64,000 bases of DNA, taken from positions 40,273,496-40,337,495 of the forward strand of contig CM068313.1 of assembly GCA_034766995.1 (NCBI GenBank), read 5' to 3'. Positions within the stretch are counted from its first letter, which is position 1. The number at the start of each line of letters is the position of its first letter. The DNA comes from Acanthacorydalis orientalis. Its lineage: Eukaryota > Arthropoda > Insecta > Megaloptera > Corydalidae. Below the pieces are notes generated by a model. It was not told where the DNA came from and did not search any database. It saw only the letters and a program-made list of their open reading frames with translations. Below, piece after piece: positions 12,128-25,006 of the stretch. A program made the position numbers and the translations under genes.

Positions 12128-13374
12128 ATAGATATATAAATATACACATTAAATGTTTTTATTTTTACCATATAAAGATATGGTATTAACAATGAATTAT
12201 GAATAACAGTAATTAGTTTTCGTCGAGTTCACAATTATCGATTTTGTGTACAACTGTTGACTACGTTTAGGAATGTAAGACAGAGTGTAACTACGATAAA
12301 TACTTAATTTAATTTTAAGTCTGATCTGTTTCATTCAACATATTTTTTTGTTCGAACATATGTGTCGTGTGTCTTTGACTCCGAGCACTGTAACAATATG
12401 TAGAATGAAACCAGCTGACTTTTCTATAGAACAGATAACAGCACGTCGATAACGGTTACTGTCCATAGGTATTGTAGCACCTTGATAAATCAGACAATTA
12501 GATTTGTGATTACGATGTAATGTATTACATCAAAAGAATTTACTTGTAAGCTTCACAATGGTATATTTTCAGATATCCATTTCGGCTTAAAAGGTTGTTA
12601 TTTGAATGTAAATTTATTAATCGATTAAATCGTTTAATGAATTGATATTCAACTTACACTCTCTCGAAGTATGCCTAGATATTTTATAATTTTTAGTATA
12701 TTTAATACAAATTATTGAATTCCTTAATTTTTCTTGAATTTTTTTGATGTTTCATATTTTTTAACTTTCAAATTTCGCAGTCTGTATTATAATTATTTAG
12801 AAATTCCACTTATCGAAACCGCTACTAATTTCCACTAAACACATCCGTGAATCTCTACTATCGCACTTAAACTACCTTAAGTGATAACGTTTTGAAGAGT
12901 TTCAGCTTTTAATTTATTTCTACTTATAATCATTTTTATAAATTGAAGATAGGAACAACTATTTTTTTAATAAAATTCATATCATACTGACTATGCTTTA
13001 AATAATTAAAGAAAATATTTTATTTGATAATATGCTACATAAAAATGGTTAATAGAATGAAAAACAGAGTAGGTGATTTATGTATCTATAAAATCATTGT
13101 TATCATTATTGTATTGCGAATGTTATATCTAAGATATATTTTAATAGATTGCGTTGCACTCTCATATTTATTTACAAGTGTATATTTGGTAGTGTCAATT
13201 AGAACATTCGTCCAAATATTTATATTCATCTATGAATGAGTGTTAATGGAGTGCAGTTCAAATTTAACAACATTCAATTGAAAGTCAATAGTAAGTAATT
13301 ATTTTGGAATTACGTTTCGTAATATTACTTCGTCTACTTTTTGCATCAATAACAAGCGGTAGAATTATTTAGCG

Positions 13375-13419
<45 letters not shown>

Positions 13420-14807
13420 ATTATGCATTCAGCAATTATCTGTTCTAATAAAAATTAAACAAAACGTGTTTATTTCTATACAAATCATTTGTGATTTTTT
13501 TAAAAATTTCAGATTAAATTAAATGGAAGAATCTGAGTTAATAATCATTTATGAGTGACTCAAAAAATTCGTAGAAGTGACATATACATGGCGTTGGAGA
13601 GACTTGAAAGTATTTTTCTTGAAGTGGCGTCCTTGATTACGGATCTGTGAAAATTTGAGTGTAAAATGTCTCTTAGTTTAGCTTTGATAGCAATCTAAAT
13701 AAGACCTATTTGGATATTTTTGTGAAATTGGTTGAATTAAAACATCGTGCGGTTATGGAATTTTTAGTTCTGGATTAGATTTAGAACACCCAATATTTTT
13801 GATATATTTCCTTCCAGTTTACTTGAATTTCCATTCACAAGTTAGATATCTCATTTTTATTTGGTTTTGAGTATCGATGATTAAAAAAATATCTTGTTTA
13901 ATTAAGATGACACAAATTTTATATTTCATAACTTTGATATTATATGTGACGGATAATGTCCCATTTTTCATAAAGGCTGTACTATAGTTTTGTAAATAGC
14001 GTAAATTTCGAAGTTAATATCATTTAATTTTATTGTGAAACTTAGATTGACATTTTGTATCAAGTTTTGAAATAAATTAAATATATAGTAATCCCTATGT
14101 GCAAATTTAGGCACGCAATATTTAAAAAAAAAACTATTTGTGAGCAATCTATAGTTAAGGCCTTGATAAAAACTATAGGAGTATATGTTGAGAATGAATT
14201 ATTTTTTTTAAAAAAACAGATGAAAAATAAATTTTACATAAATTGTGTAATATCTTTTTTTTATAACTTGCTTCTCTGTTGTAATTTTATATGCATCCCT
14301 TTACTAAAAAGTTTGTTCAGTCCTGTTTAATATTCTGTTTTATAGAGTGTTACTTATATTAACGCTTTACTCTCAAAGCGCCTATCTATCTTCACGAATG
14401 CTTTATTATACGATTGTTTAAGAGCACAGGGGTTAAACAGTGGATATATTAAATAAGTAACGATATTAAAGACACATTTTTCATACGGTCACGAGAAAAT
14501 AATAAATAAAATTAGTAAGTAAGTAAGGCAGTAAAAGGACGAATTTGTAACTGGTCTGTTTTGGTATTTTCTCTTTCACATATGCATTTCTCACTCGCCT
14601 CATAAACCACAAAAAGTTGTTTTTGATCAAAATAGTTCAATAACTGATGATTGGTCATTTTTGATTCTTGCTTATGTGCATTTCGATGGAAATGCCGTCG
14701 TTCTAAGAGCGCTCAGATACAGATTTTTCTGTATATTTATTTATGATAGTGAATTTAGCTCCAATGCAAAAATATAGTGTGATATTTTTCTATTAAAATT
14801 ATACCAT

Positions 14808-14847
<40 letters not shown>
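12125..14847. other. AT-rich sequence without a gene
   Basis: TA arrays lie at 13379-13418 and 14814-14847. TTAA followed by CGCTTTACTCTCAAAGC near 14360, and GGGGTTAA near 14434, hint at a tiny piggyBac-like remnant, but the match is poor. No coding sequence recognised. Confidence 0.55.
13379..13418. repeat. (TA)n microsatellite
   Basis: About 20 AT units. Confidence 0.95.
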
Positions 14848-14850
<3 letters not shown>

Positions 14851-14956
14851 GAATTTGAGACGGGCGTTTAAAGATATAAACAAATATTAAACATTTGTAT
14901 TTGCAATTTATATATATATATATATAATGTCTTTATACGTCCGTCTCAATTTCAAT
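14848..14956. mobile_element. Small foldback element (MITE)
   Basis: The left arm ATTGAATTTGAGACGGGCG continues with TTTAAAGATATA. The complement of the right arm is ATTGAAATTGAGACGGACG, then TATAAAGACATT, so about 26 of 31 bases match. The loop is AT-rich and contains a short TA run (14912-14926). The left arm directly follows a TA array. No coding capacity; the superfamily is not identified. Confidence 0.6.
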
Positions 14957-15617
14957 TTTATTCTTATATGCTTAGCAAATTAGATATTTTTTGTCATATG
15001 ACGATAATTTACAAAATTTTTCGGTTATAGTAGTCATTTTTGCGAAATATTGCGAACAGTACCGTGCTATGAATTTATTGTTATCAACTCGCAGATATAA
15101 TACATTTGTTTGTCTGTTATTACTTGTAATTTGCATAAATTATGAATATGAAAATGGAGTTTGAATGTGCAATAAAGTCGAGTATAGATTTATTCCAACA
15201 ATCTATCAATTTTCAATAGCGCACAATAGATACATGTTTGAATAAATCGAGTATTGTTCTGTATTGTAGTAGTATAAATACTTTTATCATTGTATTACAT
15301 CATATTTACAAGTTATTTGTGTAAAATTTCGGTATTTCATTCGGTAGTAACTCAATTCTATATTTCTCTATTAAGTTGATGATCAGTATAACAATTATAT
15401 TTATTATGATTGAGCCCTATAGCTTATGATATGTTATTGGTTGTTTGTTACTTTCACCTTTGCAGTCGATACTAAGGGGTTAATTTAAAATCTTTAAGTT
15501 TTTATATATTTTTTTTAATTCTTCAAAATTACACAATGACATTTTTAATTATAGAAAAATGTGAATGATGTACGATTTATATTTTGTAATTTTTAACTAT
15601 TTTTTTGCGTTTATATA

Positions 15618-15691
<74 letters not shown>

Positions 15692-16187
15692 ATGTATGTA
15701 TTTGTTTGTTTATACATATCCGTTCATAATACTAGAAAATCGTCAGTATATTCATAGAACAAAAAAAAACAACTATAAAATATATGTTGCTATGTGAAAT
15801 AAAATACATTTTGGATCAATAATGGTGTACATAACAATTTACATAGGATATCGTTTTCGTTCTATTTCAAATAATATACTTATACTGTAACTTTTCAAAT
15901 GATAGTATAAAATGTTAATGATCGTTTATTACTAACATTACACGGTTGTCTGTTTTGTTATATTATCTGTGAACTTTGATAATTACATTAAATTATTGAA
16001 TTATGTAAACTGATTGATTATTGAGTACAAAATTTTCCATCATTTTTTTTTGATTACCGCACCTTTAACTTACAAATCTCAATTTTTTAGTAATAATTTG
16101 TGTATTTTCTATTAACTTTACAGTTGATTAGTGTTTTAAAAATGAACTAGTTTCAAAAAAATGTTCACGATTTATGTGTGTATGTGT

Positions 16188-16218
<31 letters not shown>

Positions 16219-16440
16219 TATATGTATGTGTGTGTAATATAATAGTAGAGAATGTTACATAGTTGCATTTTATAAAAAAATGTGGTTAGTAATGATAAAG
16301 AACTTCCTTTGAAAATAAGTTTGTTTTTATGAGATTTTTTAAAAAACTATTCTCATTTACTATTTTAAAATTTATATTAGTATGTAGAAATAAACGTACA
16401 TCATTATACAAAACATATTAACTAAAACTGTATTATTTTG
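14957..16440. other. AT-rich sequence without a gene
   Basis: Holds a TA/GT array at 15625-15700 and a smaller one at 16185-16240. AAGGGGTTAATTT near 15478 resembles a single piggyBac-type end, without a partner. Nothing else recognised. Confidence 0.55.
15625..15700. repeat. (TA)n-(GT)n compound microsatellite
   Basis: About 25 TA units, about 8 GT units, then GTATGTAT. Confidence 0.95.
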
Positions 16441-16507
16441 TTTTTAGGTGTTATTGAATATTTTGATAAGAAAAGATAAATATTGCTATTTTTGACCTAA
16501 CATTGTA

Positions 16508-16552
<45 letters not shown>

Positions 16553-16617
16553 CAATGTTAGGTCAAAAATAGCATTATTTATCTTTTCTTATCAAAATAT
16601 TCAATAACACCTAAAAA
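16441..16617. repeat. Near-perfect palindrome with TA core
   Basis: The left arm (16441-16510) begins TTTTTAGGTGTTATTGAATA and ends CTAACATTGTAATT. The right arm (16548-16617) is its reverse complement over 70 bases, with one mismatch noticed (AATATTGC against AATAATGC). The spacer of about 37 bp is pure TA. Outside the arms the similarity stops, except that TATTCAATAACACCTA recurs once more at about 16625-16640. The arms have no coding sequence. It could be a young foldback element or a locally generated inverted duplication. If transcribed it would give a long hairpin. Confidence 0.9.
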
Positions 16618-18016
16618 CTTTATATTCAATAACACCTATGTATATGTATAATATGTTTTATTTTATTTGTACATCTTAATAGCAATTATTAAAACTATAA
16701 ATTATGTTCAAGTATACATCAGTTTGTCAGATAGAAACATGAGATTAATTCGAGAGTATTCAACTTTCTTAGTAGATTAGACAATTAATTACAAGAATTA
16801 ATTATAGTTTTTAATTAATTACTTCGTGTATTTCCGTTAAAATCTAATATTATCGAAGAATACAGTGCGAGTTACAAAGATATGTTTTTTATGAATATTA
16901 ATAGTAGTAAAATTGTAATTTTATTGAATATTTACAGTGAAAAATTTTATGTGCTTAATGTCAAATCTTATTACCAGCCCTTAATTCAACAAGGTTCATA
17001 TAGCTATATAAACAATTCATTATGTCTGTTTTTGGTACCCATAGGGTAAAGAAGGGTGGTTGAACTCGTAATGCATTATAAAAGAGCAGCTTGGTTGGGC
17101 GAAGACTACATTCAATTTATGATGTCAGTTCTTCTTTGAACATCTTTATATGAACCAAAATCAAATATCAATTTGTTAGTCGTTTTAAATTTATTACTAT
17201 TTTCATGTATTGTTTAATGTTTATACATTGTTATTTTCGTAAAAGAGATTTATTTTCGCTAACTTATTTATAAAAATAGATATTTGTTTGAGAAGTTTTA
17301 TGAAAGTACTTTGTATATTTATTCATTTGATTTTTATCTTCTAGTATATTTTCGAATTTGTTTTAAATTTTCTTAAATTATTATACTATGGTATTTATTA
17401 TCTAATATTTTTGTTACACACACACATATATGTATATATATATATATATATATAAACTCACCCAATTGATAAATCTGTTTATCGAAAATGATTACATTAT
17501 CAACGCTAAGTTACTTTGACCTTTTCTTTTTAAAAACTTTATTTGTATAGCTAAAAAAAGTTCTTAAAGACTATCGAAGATAATTTGTGTTTTTTAGCAA
17601 CCTCTTTTGAAGTTATTTCTATAATTGTTTCTCAAAATAAATGTAATAGTTAATCTTAAGTGTATAATTTTTCATACTCAAGTTCAGTTATGACACTAAT
17701 TCATATTGTTTTTTATTTTTACAAATATTAGTCTACTTAGACTGCTTTATTTAGTGTATTTAATAATTCTGGTATAATCTCTGCTGAAGTACTTGGTAAT
17801 AAGAAATATCTTAGTTCTTGTAGTAATTTCCTCAAATTAATGTTATTTTTTAGATAACAATATTTTCAATATTTTAATATATCTTCAATATTTTTACTTA
17901 CATTATATTTTTTTTAGTATTTTTCATGGATTAAATATTAATTAAGAATATAAAATCGGTTAAATTAATTTTTAATATTATTGGATGAAAACTCTTACAA
18001 TTTAAACAATATAAAA

Positions 18017-18018
<2 letters not shown>

Positions 18019-18066
<48 letters not shown>

Positions 18067-18075
18067 GTGTGTGTG
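18019..18075. repeat. (TA)n-(GT)n microsatellite
   Basis: About 22 AT units, then AAATGTGTGTGTGCG. Confidence 0.9.
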
Positions 18076-18494
18076 CGTATGCATGCAAGTATATATTGCA
18101 CCCCGATTATGCACCCGTGCGCACCATTCAGTTTGATTTTATTACTTTGCAGTAATAATTATTATTATTATATTTGCCTAGAATTCATGTTTGCTGAGGT
18201 TCCATGTCATTGAAAATAATCATCTACTGTTACAGTAATTTACTGTTGTGTCTACATGAGTATTTTATTGAAACATCTTCGACAGTATTGAACATCTTTT
18301 TAAGCCGAGTTCGTTTTAATCAGCTTCTATAGTAAAAGTAAAAGAATATAATCTTGTGATGATGGTAATCTCTGTAAAAATATGCCTTTAATAATAAAAT
18401 ATAAACTGCATACAATTTATTTGCAATTTTCTTTAATAAAATAGTAATCTAGTTTAAAATGTGTATTTAAAAAAGGAAATTATACAATTATCAT

Positions 18495-18496
<2 letters not shown>

Positions 18497-18542
<46 letters not shown>
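18497..18542. repeat. (TA)n microsatellite
   Basis: About 22 AT units. Confidence 0.95.
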
Positions 18543-18546
<4 letters not shown>

Positions 18547-19756
18547 CTATTAAATTTAAATAAATTCCTGTTTTAAGTTTAGTTATTTAAATAATAATTA
18601 TAAAGTAAACTTTGTAAAAAGAAATTGCTGTCGTACAATATTATTCAAGTGTAGATATGTGCTTAATACAATATTTTTATATTTTACTTATTTACATGAT
18701 GAAAATAAATTTAAATAAAACATCGGATATACCAAAGATATAATTAAATAATTACGTATCGTAATTCATTTAAATAAAAGTTAACACTAGTTATTTGTAA
18801 TTAAGTTATATTTTTTCCGATTATTTTAATGTCGAATTACTAATTAGATTGTTTTCCAGTTTCTTTTTATTACAAATTGTGTTTATTGTATTTTTATAAA
18901 AAACTTTTATTCATTAATCGTTTATTATTATTTAGATTGTTAATTCTAGTTTTTATCTGGACAGTCTTGAAAGCCCTGAATAAATTTCTTCCCATTTCTT
19001 ATATATTGTTTATTTCTTCTTATATTCTGTTATACTATTTACATATTGTCTATAAAAACATTGTATGCATTTGCATATATGTATTTTAGCATATACAAAT
19101 ACAAAGCGAAGAGCAACAGATTTCTATCCTTTATTAAAATTATATATAAATAAAACGTAAAGCGCATGTTATTATTACTGAAACACTTATCGACTTATGT
19201 CGGTCTATACAATAATTGAATACAATTGAAAACTACAAGATTTAAACCTGGGTAGAGTTTTAGACTAGTAATATAGCCAGGTGTTGTCTACTTATGTTAT
19301 CCTTCTGTCTGGTCGTCATGTTTCTTATCGAAAGATGAGGGTAAGAATCAGTAGGGAGTCTTTTCATTCATGGTTTCAAGGTTGAATATTTTAGTTTCTT
19401 TTTCAATGTTTAATTTAAATTAGGGACGAGGACATATTGGAAAAATATTCAACAATATATTTTTGTGTAGCATGCTCTCAACTATACTTGATTGTTTTCA
19501 TTTGAATGTAAAAAAAAGATTAAAAAAGAAAAAAAAAACGTAATATATAAACGTTAAATAAACATAAACACTTTGCGAATTAAATAGAATTGTAACATTA
19601 TAAAAAGTAAAACAGGCAGTATTAAAATACTATATAAAAAGGTTTCTATTTATTCTTGACTTATAGAAAATTATTAAATATTTACTGCGCACATATAAAT
19701 ACTTGTGCTTCTTTTAGAAAACGTTTATGAGTCGTTTAATCTTTACATGTATACAA

Positions 19757-19758
<2 letters not shown>

Positions 19759-19817
<59 letters not shown>
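19759..19817. repeat. (TA)n microsatellite
   Basis: About 29 TA units, flanked by GTATACAAGTG on the left and CAAATATTTGTATAC on the right. Confidence 0.95.
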
Positions 19818-19819
<2 letters not shown>

Positions 19820-20755
19820 AATATTTGTATACATTTTTTTATTACTTTTTTTGATGTTAGTTAAAATTTGTGTTAAAGTATATCAAATAACTAAAAGATT
19901 AAGTAACTGTTTTTTGGTTACTGTTTTGGTTTGTAGATATTTAGTATCTTTTATGTAAGAGTTGTTAAATCGTCCATGAATACGAACTTGTAAATCACAT
20001 ATATTCTATTTAAATTTATTTATATTCAATTACTTAGCAAAAATGTCAATTCAAGTTGTGTGTTTCAGATTATTTTTGTTAATTATAAGAGTTTGTCATT
20101 CCTTACATGACTCAGTTTCAGTAAAAATTGAAATTCAGTTAAATTTCAAGTTGAATATTTTTATTTATGATATTGATTTCTAAACCTTTTTATTCATTTT
20201 GTTCATTGTAATATATTTTCAAAAATATTTTAGTATATTGTTGGTTTATAGTGCTGCGATGTAATATTCGTATTTTTTTTTCAAAAATATACATGCTTTA
20301 AGCTGTTACGATATTTTTTCGCATATTTGTTAGTTATATGTATCGATTAACTTTATTTGATTATAATACATTTTTAATGGCTTCAATTTAAGTACCGCAT
20401 AGAGCAGACATTTATATGCTTTTAAATAATAATTATATTTTAATTTTGAACTGGATATATTTTGTTTAAGTGATATATACTTTGATGAAGCAAAGATATA
20501 GTGGCTGCCTTTTTTTGAATGTTTACATTACATTTCGGATTTCAGTGCTACGTAGTATTTTACATAAGCAGTTTTATTGCATGAAAAATCAAACAATGAG
20601 GTTTGTTTATTTTTATTCAATTACTTAGTTTTATATGAAAACGACTAACAATATTTTTGGATATATTTAATATTTTGGTTTTTGTACTGGAAATATATGT
20701 TTGTAGAAACAAAATTAAAATACGGTATCTAAATTAGTAAAAGTTTATTTATGTA

Positions 20756-21224
20756 TTAAATTGGTAGACACATAATTGGGATTTATGACTTTCAAATTCA
20801 TATGCATTTTTTTTATCCTAGCTGTTATAAGTGGTCTAGAACTGTTGAATAGCTAACGCCTAATTTTGTGCAAGCTCTCGAATTGTGTGTGATGTTGATT
20901 CAATTAACGCCTTCATTTTGTCGTTATGAATTGAAGAAAGACGCCGCGCGTCCTTCATCTTCAAGGCTCTCCTCCCCAGCACGAAATTACCATCCGTTTT
21001 GAATTCATAGAAAAAAATCTCTTATGTGCTTCTTTTTCATATTTAATTCAATAGCCTAATTTGAAACAAAGTTAATAATAAAACCAAAGTCGATGTTACG
21101 AAAATACAGACCAAAAAATGTACTTTAAAATGATATTAACATGAACATGATGACATTACACTTTAATTGAAAAAAATTAAGAATTCAAAAAATAAAACCC
21201 CTAATAATTTTACTACCAACCTAA
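20756..21224 (-). mobile_element. Internally deleted mariner, copy 1
   Basis: A 469-bp element flanked by TA on both sides. Left end TTAAATTGGTAGACACATAA; complement of right end TTAGGTTGGTAGTAAAATTA. The interior is homologous to 61905-62474 and 53355-53740. It keeps, on the minus strand, decayed codons for the N-terminal helix-turn-helix part of a SETMAR-type mariner transposase, but none of the catalytic domain. Its HTH part is further shortened: the segment that encodes the TVQWWF-type motif in copy 3 is missing here. The three copies share the same junction left of the coding remnant, so they spread as an already deleted form. Confidence 0.8.
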
Positions 21225-21904
21225 TAGTTTCGCAAATAAATCATTATTTTCTTCTTCGGATTATTTTCTTGAAAATAAAAAGCTACAGATTGGTGGTAAT
21301 AAAATGATTGATATAATCATGTTTTTAAGAAGTCATCTTTATGAGTAACTGTTTAACAAAAATAATTTTGGAAATACTTCTTATAAAATTCATAATTTAA
21401 AATGTTTTTTTTTTCCTATAATACCCTTATTTAATACAATTAATTTGTTTTATTTCAGATTTTTTTTCAAAAAAACTATTTATTTATTAATATTAGATAA
21501 ACAGTTTCTTGTTATTTTTCTTCATTTTATAAAATCATATAATTGCATTTTGTATGGTTTTATAAAACGAATTGAATAAGTTGTTAAATAATGTTTAGAA
21601 ATACATAAAATATAAATTTCTAAGCCATCTTTTCCAATATAGAAACAGTAAAAATTAATAAATAAATAAGTTGCTGTATTTAAGTAGTAACAGTTTCTTT
21701 CAATCTTTATAATAATACCTTTAAATCATATTATTCATGCTGACCATTCCTAAATATACAATGCAGTTACTATTACACTTCATTGGAGCTGTTCACGACT
21801 AGTCACGATATACAGAAGCATCTCAGATATTGTGATTACTAAGATTCAAATAAAATTTGAATTTTGCAATGTAATCACTTCTCATTTATGAAATATAAAA
21901 AAAA

Positions 21905-21910
<6 letters not shown>

Positions 21911-21958
<48 letters not shown>
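21911..21958. repeat. (TA)n microsatellite
   Basis: About 23 TA units. Confidence 0.95.
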
Positions 21959-21961
<3 letters not shown>

Positions 21962-22844
21962 ATTTGGAAAGAAAAAAGAGAGAGACAAAAAATGTAGTGT
22001 TAATATATGTTCCTACATTTATAATATAAAAATAGAACTGCACAAAAATTGAGTGCAAAATACAAGTAGCAAAAATAGATACATAACACACGAATGAGAC
22101 CACTTCGACACTGAGTCAGATATTATCCATTTAAACAAAATTACTGGACTAAATTTATTAATGCATGATGAATGTTTATAATTTTCACAAGCTTCCATTG
22201 GTTTGAATTAATACGAATGTTAAAAATAGTACGAATCCCTTTTACTTGCTTGTTCTGCTATGCTTTCACACATCTAGAATAATTACTTTACTATGTAAAC
22301 GAATTATATTACATACTACGTTGTCGAGTTAACCAGTAATTTGTGTGGGGAAGTAGTTTCAGATATGAATCACGAAAGCGAACGCATAAAAACACCGTAA
22401 CTGTACAATGAACATTTTAACTTGCCATTTTTTTCTTTACTTACGCATGCATATTACTGTGTGTATATGTACATCCATACATTCATGCTTATATACATAC
22501 AATAATGTTTATTTTGTTCGAAGAACAACTTCTATAATTAATAAATACTATATTTTTTTCCGTGAACAAACAAAATAAATAATCTTATTCTTTTCATGCT
22601 AGGTATTTAAAGTGATGTTCAATTATATATTATTATGTCTGTTATCAGTCTATTCTAAATATTTAGAATGGAATGTCGGAATGCAAAATATTGAGTATAG
22701 TACAAATATAACCATAGAGAATATAAATGTAAATATTTTAATTACATTTTCATGATCTGATTTTTGATGTACAAATATTTGATCGGTGCGCGTGGACACC
22801 TTTTGAAAATTTATATATATATATATATATATATTTGGACATTA

Positions 22845-23110
22845 CATTTGTTTGTGAGGAAATTGATGAAAAGGTTCTACCTTTATTTCCTTTTCCACAT
22901 CAATCTCGACGAAAGAGGAAACCGTTCGCTGCCATGAATAACATTTTAATTCAATAAGCGACGAGGAAGGGCCATAACAAAGTAAGCTACGGGGATTGAG
23001 TGAGTCCGTTGCCTTCATAACTGTGTATCGGTTTGCACTAGTGGCGATCTCTCTAGGCAAGCGACGAAACCGGAAACGGACACTGCCTCCTCATACTATA
23101 CCCTTTTGTT
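22845..23110. other. GC-richer island, unidentified
   Basis: G+C and CpG rise clearly here against the surroundings, for example GACGAAAGAGG, GCGACGAGGAAGGGCC and GGCAAGCGACGAAACCGG. Both strands carry overlapping short open frames of about 70 codons, neither with a recognised motif. The minus frame ends FVEIDVEKEIKVEPFHQF. It could be an exon, a promoter or an old repeat; the sequence does not decide. Confidence 0.4.
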
Positions 23111-23354
23111 TGTACATGCGGCATAAAAATAGTCAAGAAAAATATGGTGAACATACATTCCAAGTTGATTTTTTGTTTCGTTTGACATCTATTTTTTTTA
23201 ATTCAGTCATTCATTGATATATTCTTTAATCATATAATCTTAATATGTTCTATATGGAAGCAACATTTTGTAGATCGGATATGCTGCTTTAAAAACTGAC
23301 ATTCCATCGGACAAATGTGCACATTTTAGTGAGTGTACGCTATATTATAGTATA

Positions 23355-23950
23355 GGAGGGTAGAGTGATAAGTACCCGTGTTTAACAAGAAAAAACATTT
23401 TTTGAGCAAATTATTTTTTTATTTTTCAAGGTAATCTCCTTTTAACTTGTTGCACTTAGTCCAACAAATTTCCAGTTTATTTTATCCCTTCTTAATAGTA
23501 CGGTTTGTCAGATTCCTCAACGTAGGCATTTACAACAGCGATAACTTCCGAATTTAATACAAATCTTTTACCTTCGAGCCATTTCTTCAAGTATGGAAAA
23601 AGTCACACGGTGCCAAATCTAGAGAATATGGTGTATGTGGAAGCAATTCATAGTGCAATTCATGCAATTTTGCCATTGCAATTGTTGATTTTTTGTTTGA
23701 ACTTTTCTTTAATTTCCCCATACGTTTTTGTATTTAAAATAGGAATGTAATCACTGATCGATACTGAATTGTTTCAATAATTAAAAAGACTATTTACTTT
23801 GAATGACTGTAGAAACTGAGCTAATTAACGTATTGTGCTCAAACTTTGACATCAGTATTTTGAAAAAAAAAATGCAGTTAAAAGGTACTGCAGTTTGTTA
23901 TCACTGATGTCATCTCTTGCCAAACACGGATAATTATCACTTCACCCTCG
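23355..23950 (-). mobile_element. Internally deleted mariner (same family as 58205-59451)
   Basis: A 596-bp element. Left end GGAGGGTAGAGTGATAAGTA; complement of right end CGAGGGTGAAGTGATAATTA, followed in both by CCGTGTTT(A/G)(A/G)CAAG. TA precedes the left end. The flanks match both ends of the full-length mariner at 58205-59451. About 690 bp corresponding to roughly 58505-59195 of that copy are missing, removing the DNA-binding domain and most of the catalytic domain. The remaining C-terminal codons still include a PYSLDLAPCDFF-type segment that carries the third catalytic Asp, followed by frameshifts. Confidence 0.85.
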
Positions 23951-24229
23951 GAATTTTGTATATTTTGTTAAAAAATATATTTTTGAACTTTATTTTCATA
24001 ATGTAAACCGCTCATTGAAAATTACTCATTATTATTATTATTTATTGGAAACTTACAATTACTGATTTATTATTATACAGAATGTGTAACTTGTATTTTA
24101 TATCAAAGATTCGTTAAGTTGTTTAGTCGCCGACTATTATTATTATAAATATGATGACTGTGGGGTGGGCGAATACTGTATTTCTTTAACAAAATAATAA
24201 GTTATTTTTATAATTTGTAATAGAAGTAC

Positions 24230-24234
<5 letters not shown>

Positions 24235-24284
<50 letters not shown>
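24235..24284. repeat. (TA)n microsatellite
   Basis: About 25 TA units. Confidence 0.95.
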
Positions 24285-24287
<3 letters not shown>

Positions 24288-24368
24288 GGTAATAATTGTT
24301 AAACTCCTGCTTTATATTAAGGATCCCTAACGTGAATTTATAAATGTCGTTGTGTTCTTCGTTATTTT

Positions 24369-24431
24369 GAATCACATGATCTTTAATCTTCTTCGACTAT
24401 TCTTTTAGTGCTTTCGTCAGCCACGTGATTC
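24369..24431 (-). other. Hammerhead-like motif in an inverted repeat
   Basis: On the minus strand GAATCACGTGG is followed by CTGACGA, a segment with ACTA..TAGT complementarity, CGAAG, and finally CATGTGATTC. The outer GAATCACGTG and CATGTGATTC pair over 10 bases (one G-U). CTGACGA fits the hammerhead ribozyme core CUGANGA, and GAA fits the start of GAAA. The last core A and the cleavage triplet are not convincing. Hammerhead motifs are known from Penelope-like retroelements; this may be a decayed example. Confidence 0.35.
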
Positions 24432-24492
24432 AAAAGATGATCACAAAAATAATAGATCAACATGATCGATGACATAAATATAAGCAATTATA

Positions 24493-24497
<5 letters not shown>

Positions 24498-24545
<48 letters not shown>
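24498..24545. repeat. (TA)n microsatellite
   Basis: About 24 TA units. Confidence 0.95.
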
Positions 24546-24550
<5 letters not shown>

Positions 24551-24863
24551 TGAAAATTAGGTTAAGTATTTTAAAAATGTTTCCAACGAACAGCAGAGTC
24601 ATTTATTATCAATACTGAAGACAAATTAACATATTTATTTAATGAGTATTGCTTTAAATATTTTGTGAAAAATAACAGTTCTTTAATACTGTGATAATAA
24701 ATGTATTATTAATTGAACATGTTTAATATTCCAACATATCTATTTACTTTGATGCATATGAATACTATGTAAGCATATCCTTGCCATTTTTAGAGTAGTA
24801 TTTTTAAGGTGTGCTTTCTATGAAGTCCTTTTTCAGTTAAGTTATGCTCTTTGAACTTTTTTC

Positions 24864-24868
<5 letters not shown>

Positions 24869-24899
<31 letters not shown>

Positions 24900-24903
24900 A
24901 GAT

Positions 24904-25002
<99 letters not shown>

Positions 25003-25006
25003 CATG
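24869..25006. repeat. Interrupted (TA)n microsatellite, long
   Basis: About 138 bp of AT units with TATGTATAG and ATGTATATGTATA interruptions in the left half and a long pure run in the right half. Confidence 0.95.

Larger units (their letters stand above)
16618..20755. other. AT-rich sequence without a gene
   Basis: TA arrays at 17424-17453, 18019-18062, 18497-18542 and 19759-19817. A possible TATA box (TTATAAAAGAG) lies near 17078, but no open frame follows. No protein family recognised over about 4 kb. Confidence 0.55.
21225..23354. other. AT-rich sequence with one GC-richer island
   Basis: A TA array lies at 21911-21958 and a shorter one at 22810-22833. The island at 22845-23110 is described separately. 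No gene recognised. Confidence 0.55.

Noticed and set aside
14640..14760. Similarity of TTTTTGATTCTTGCTTATGTG to a stretch near 62487
   Set aside because: Only about 30 bases match well; could be chance in low-complexity sequence.
17070..17135. TATA box-like TTATAAAAGAGCAGC with a possible initiator 30 bp on
   Set aside because: In DNA this AT-rich TATA-like words are expected often, and no open frame or exon follows.
19235..19290. tRNA-like B box (CAGGTTTAAATCTTG on the minus strand)
   Set aside because: A weak T-arm can be drawn but no acceptor or D-arm, and no second copy; insufficient for a tRNA or SINE call.
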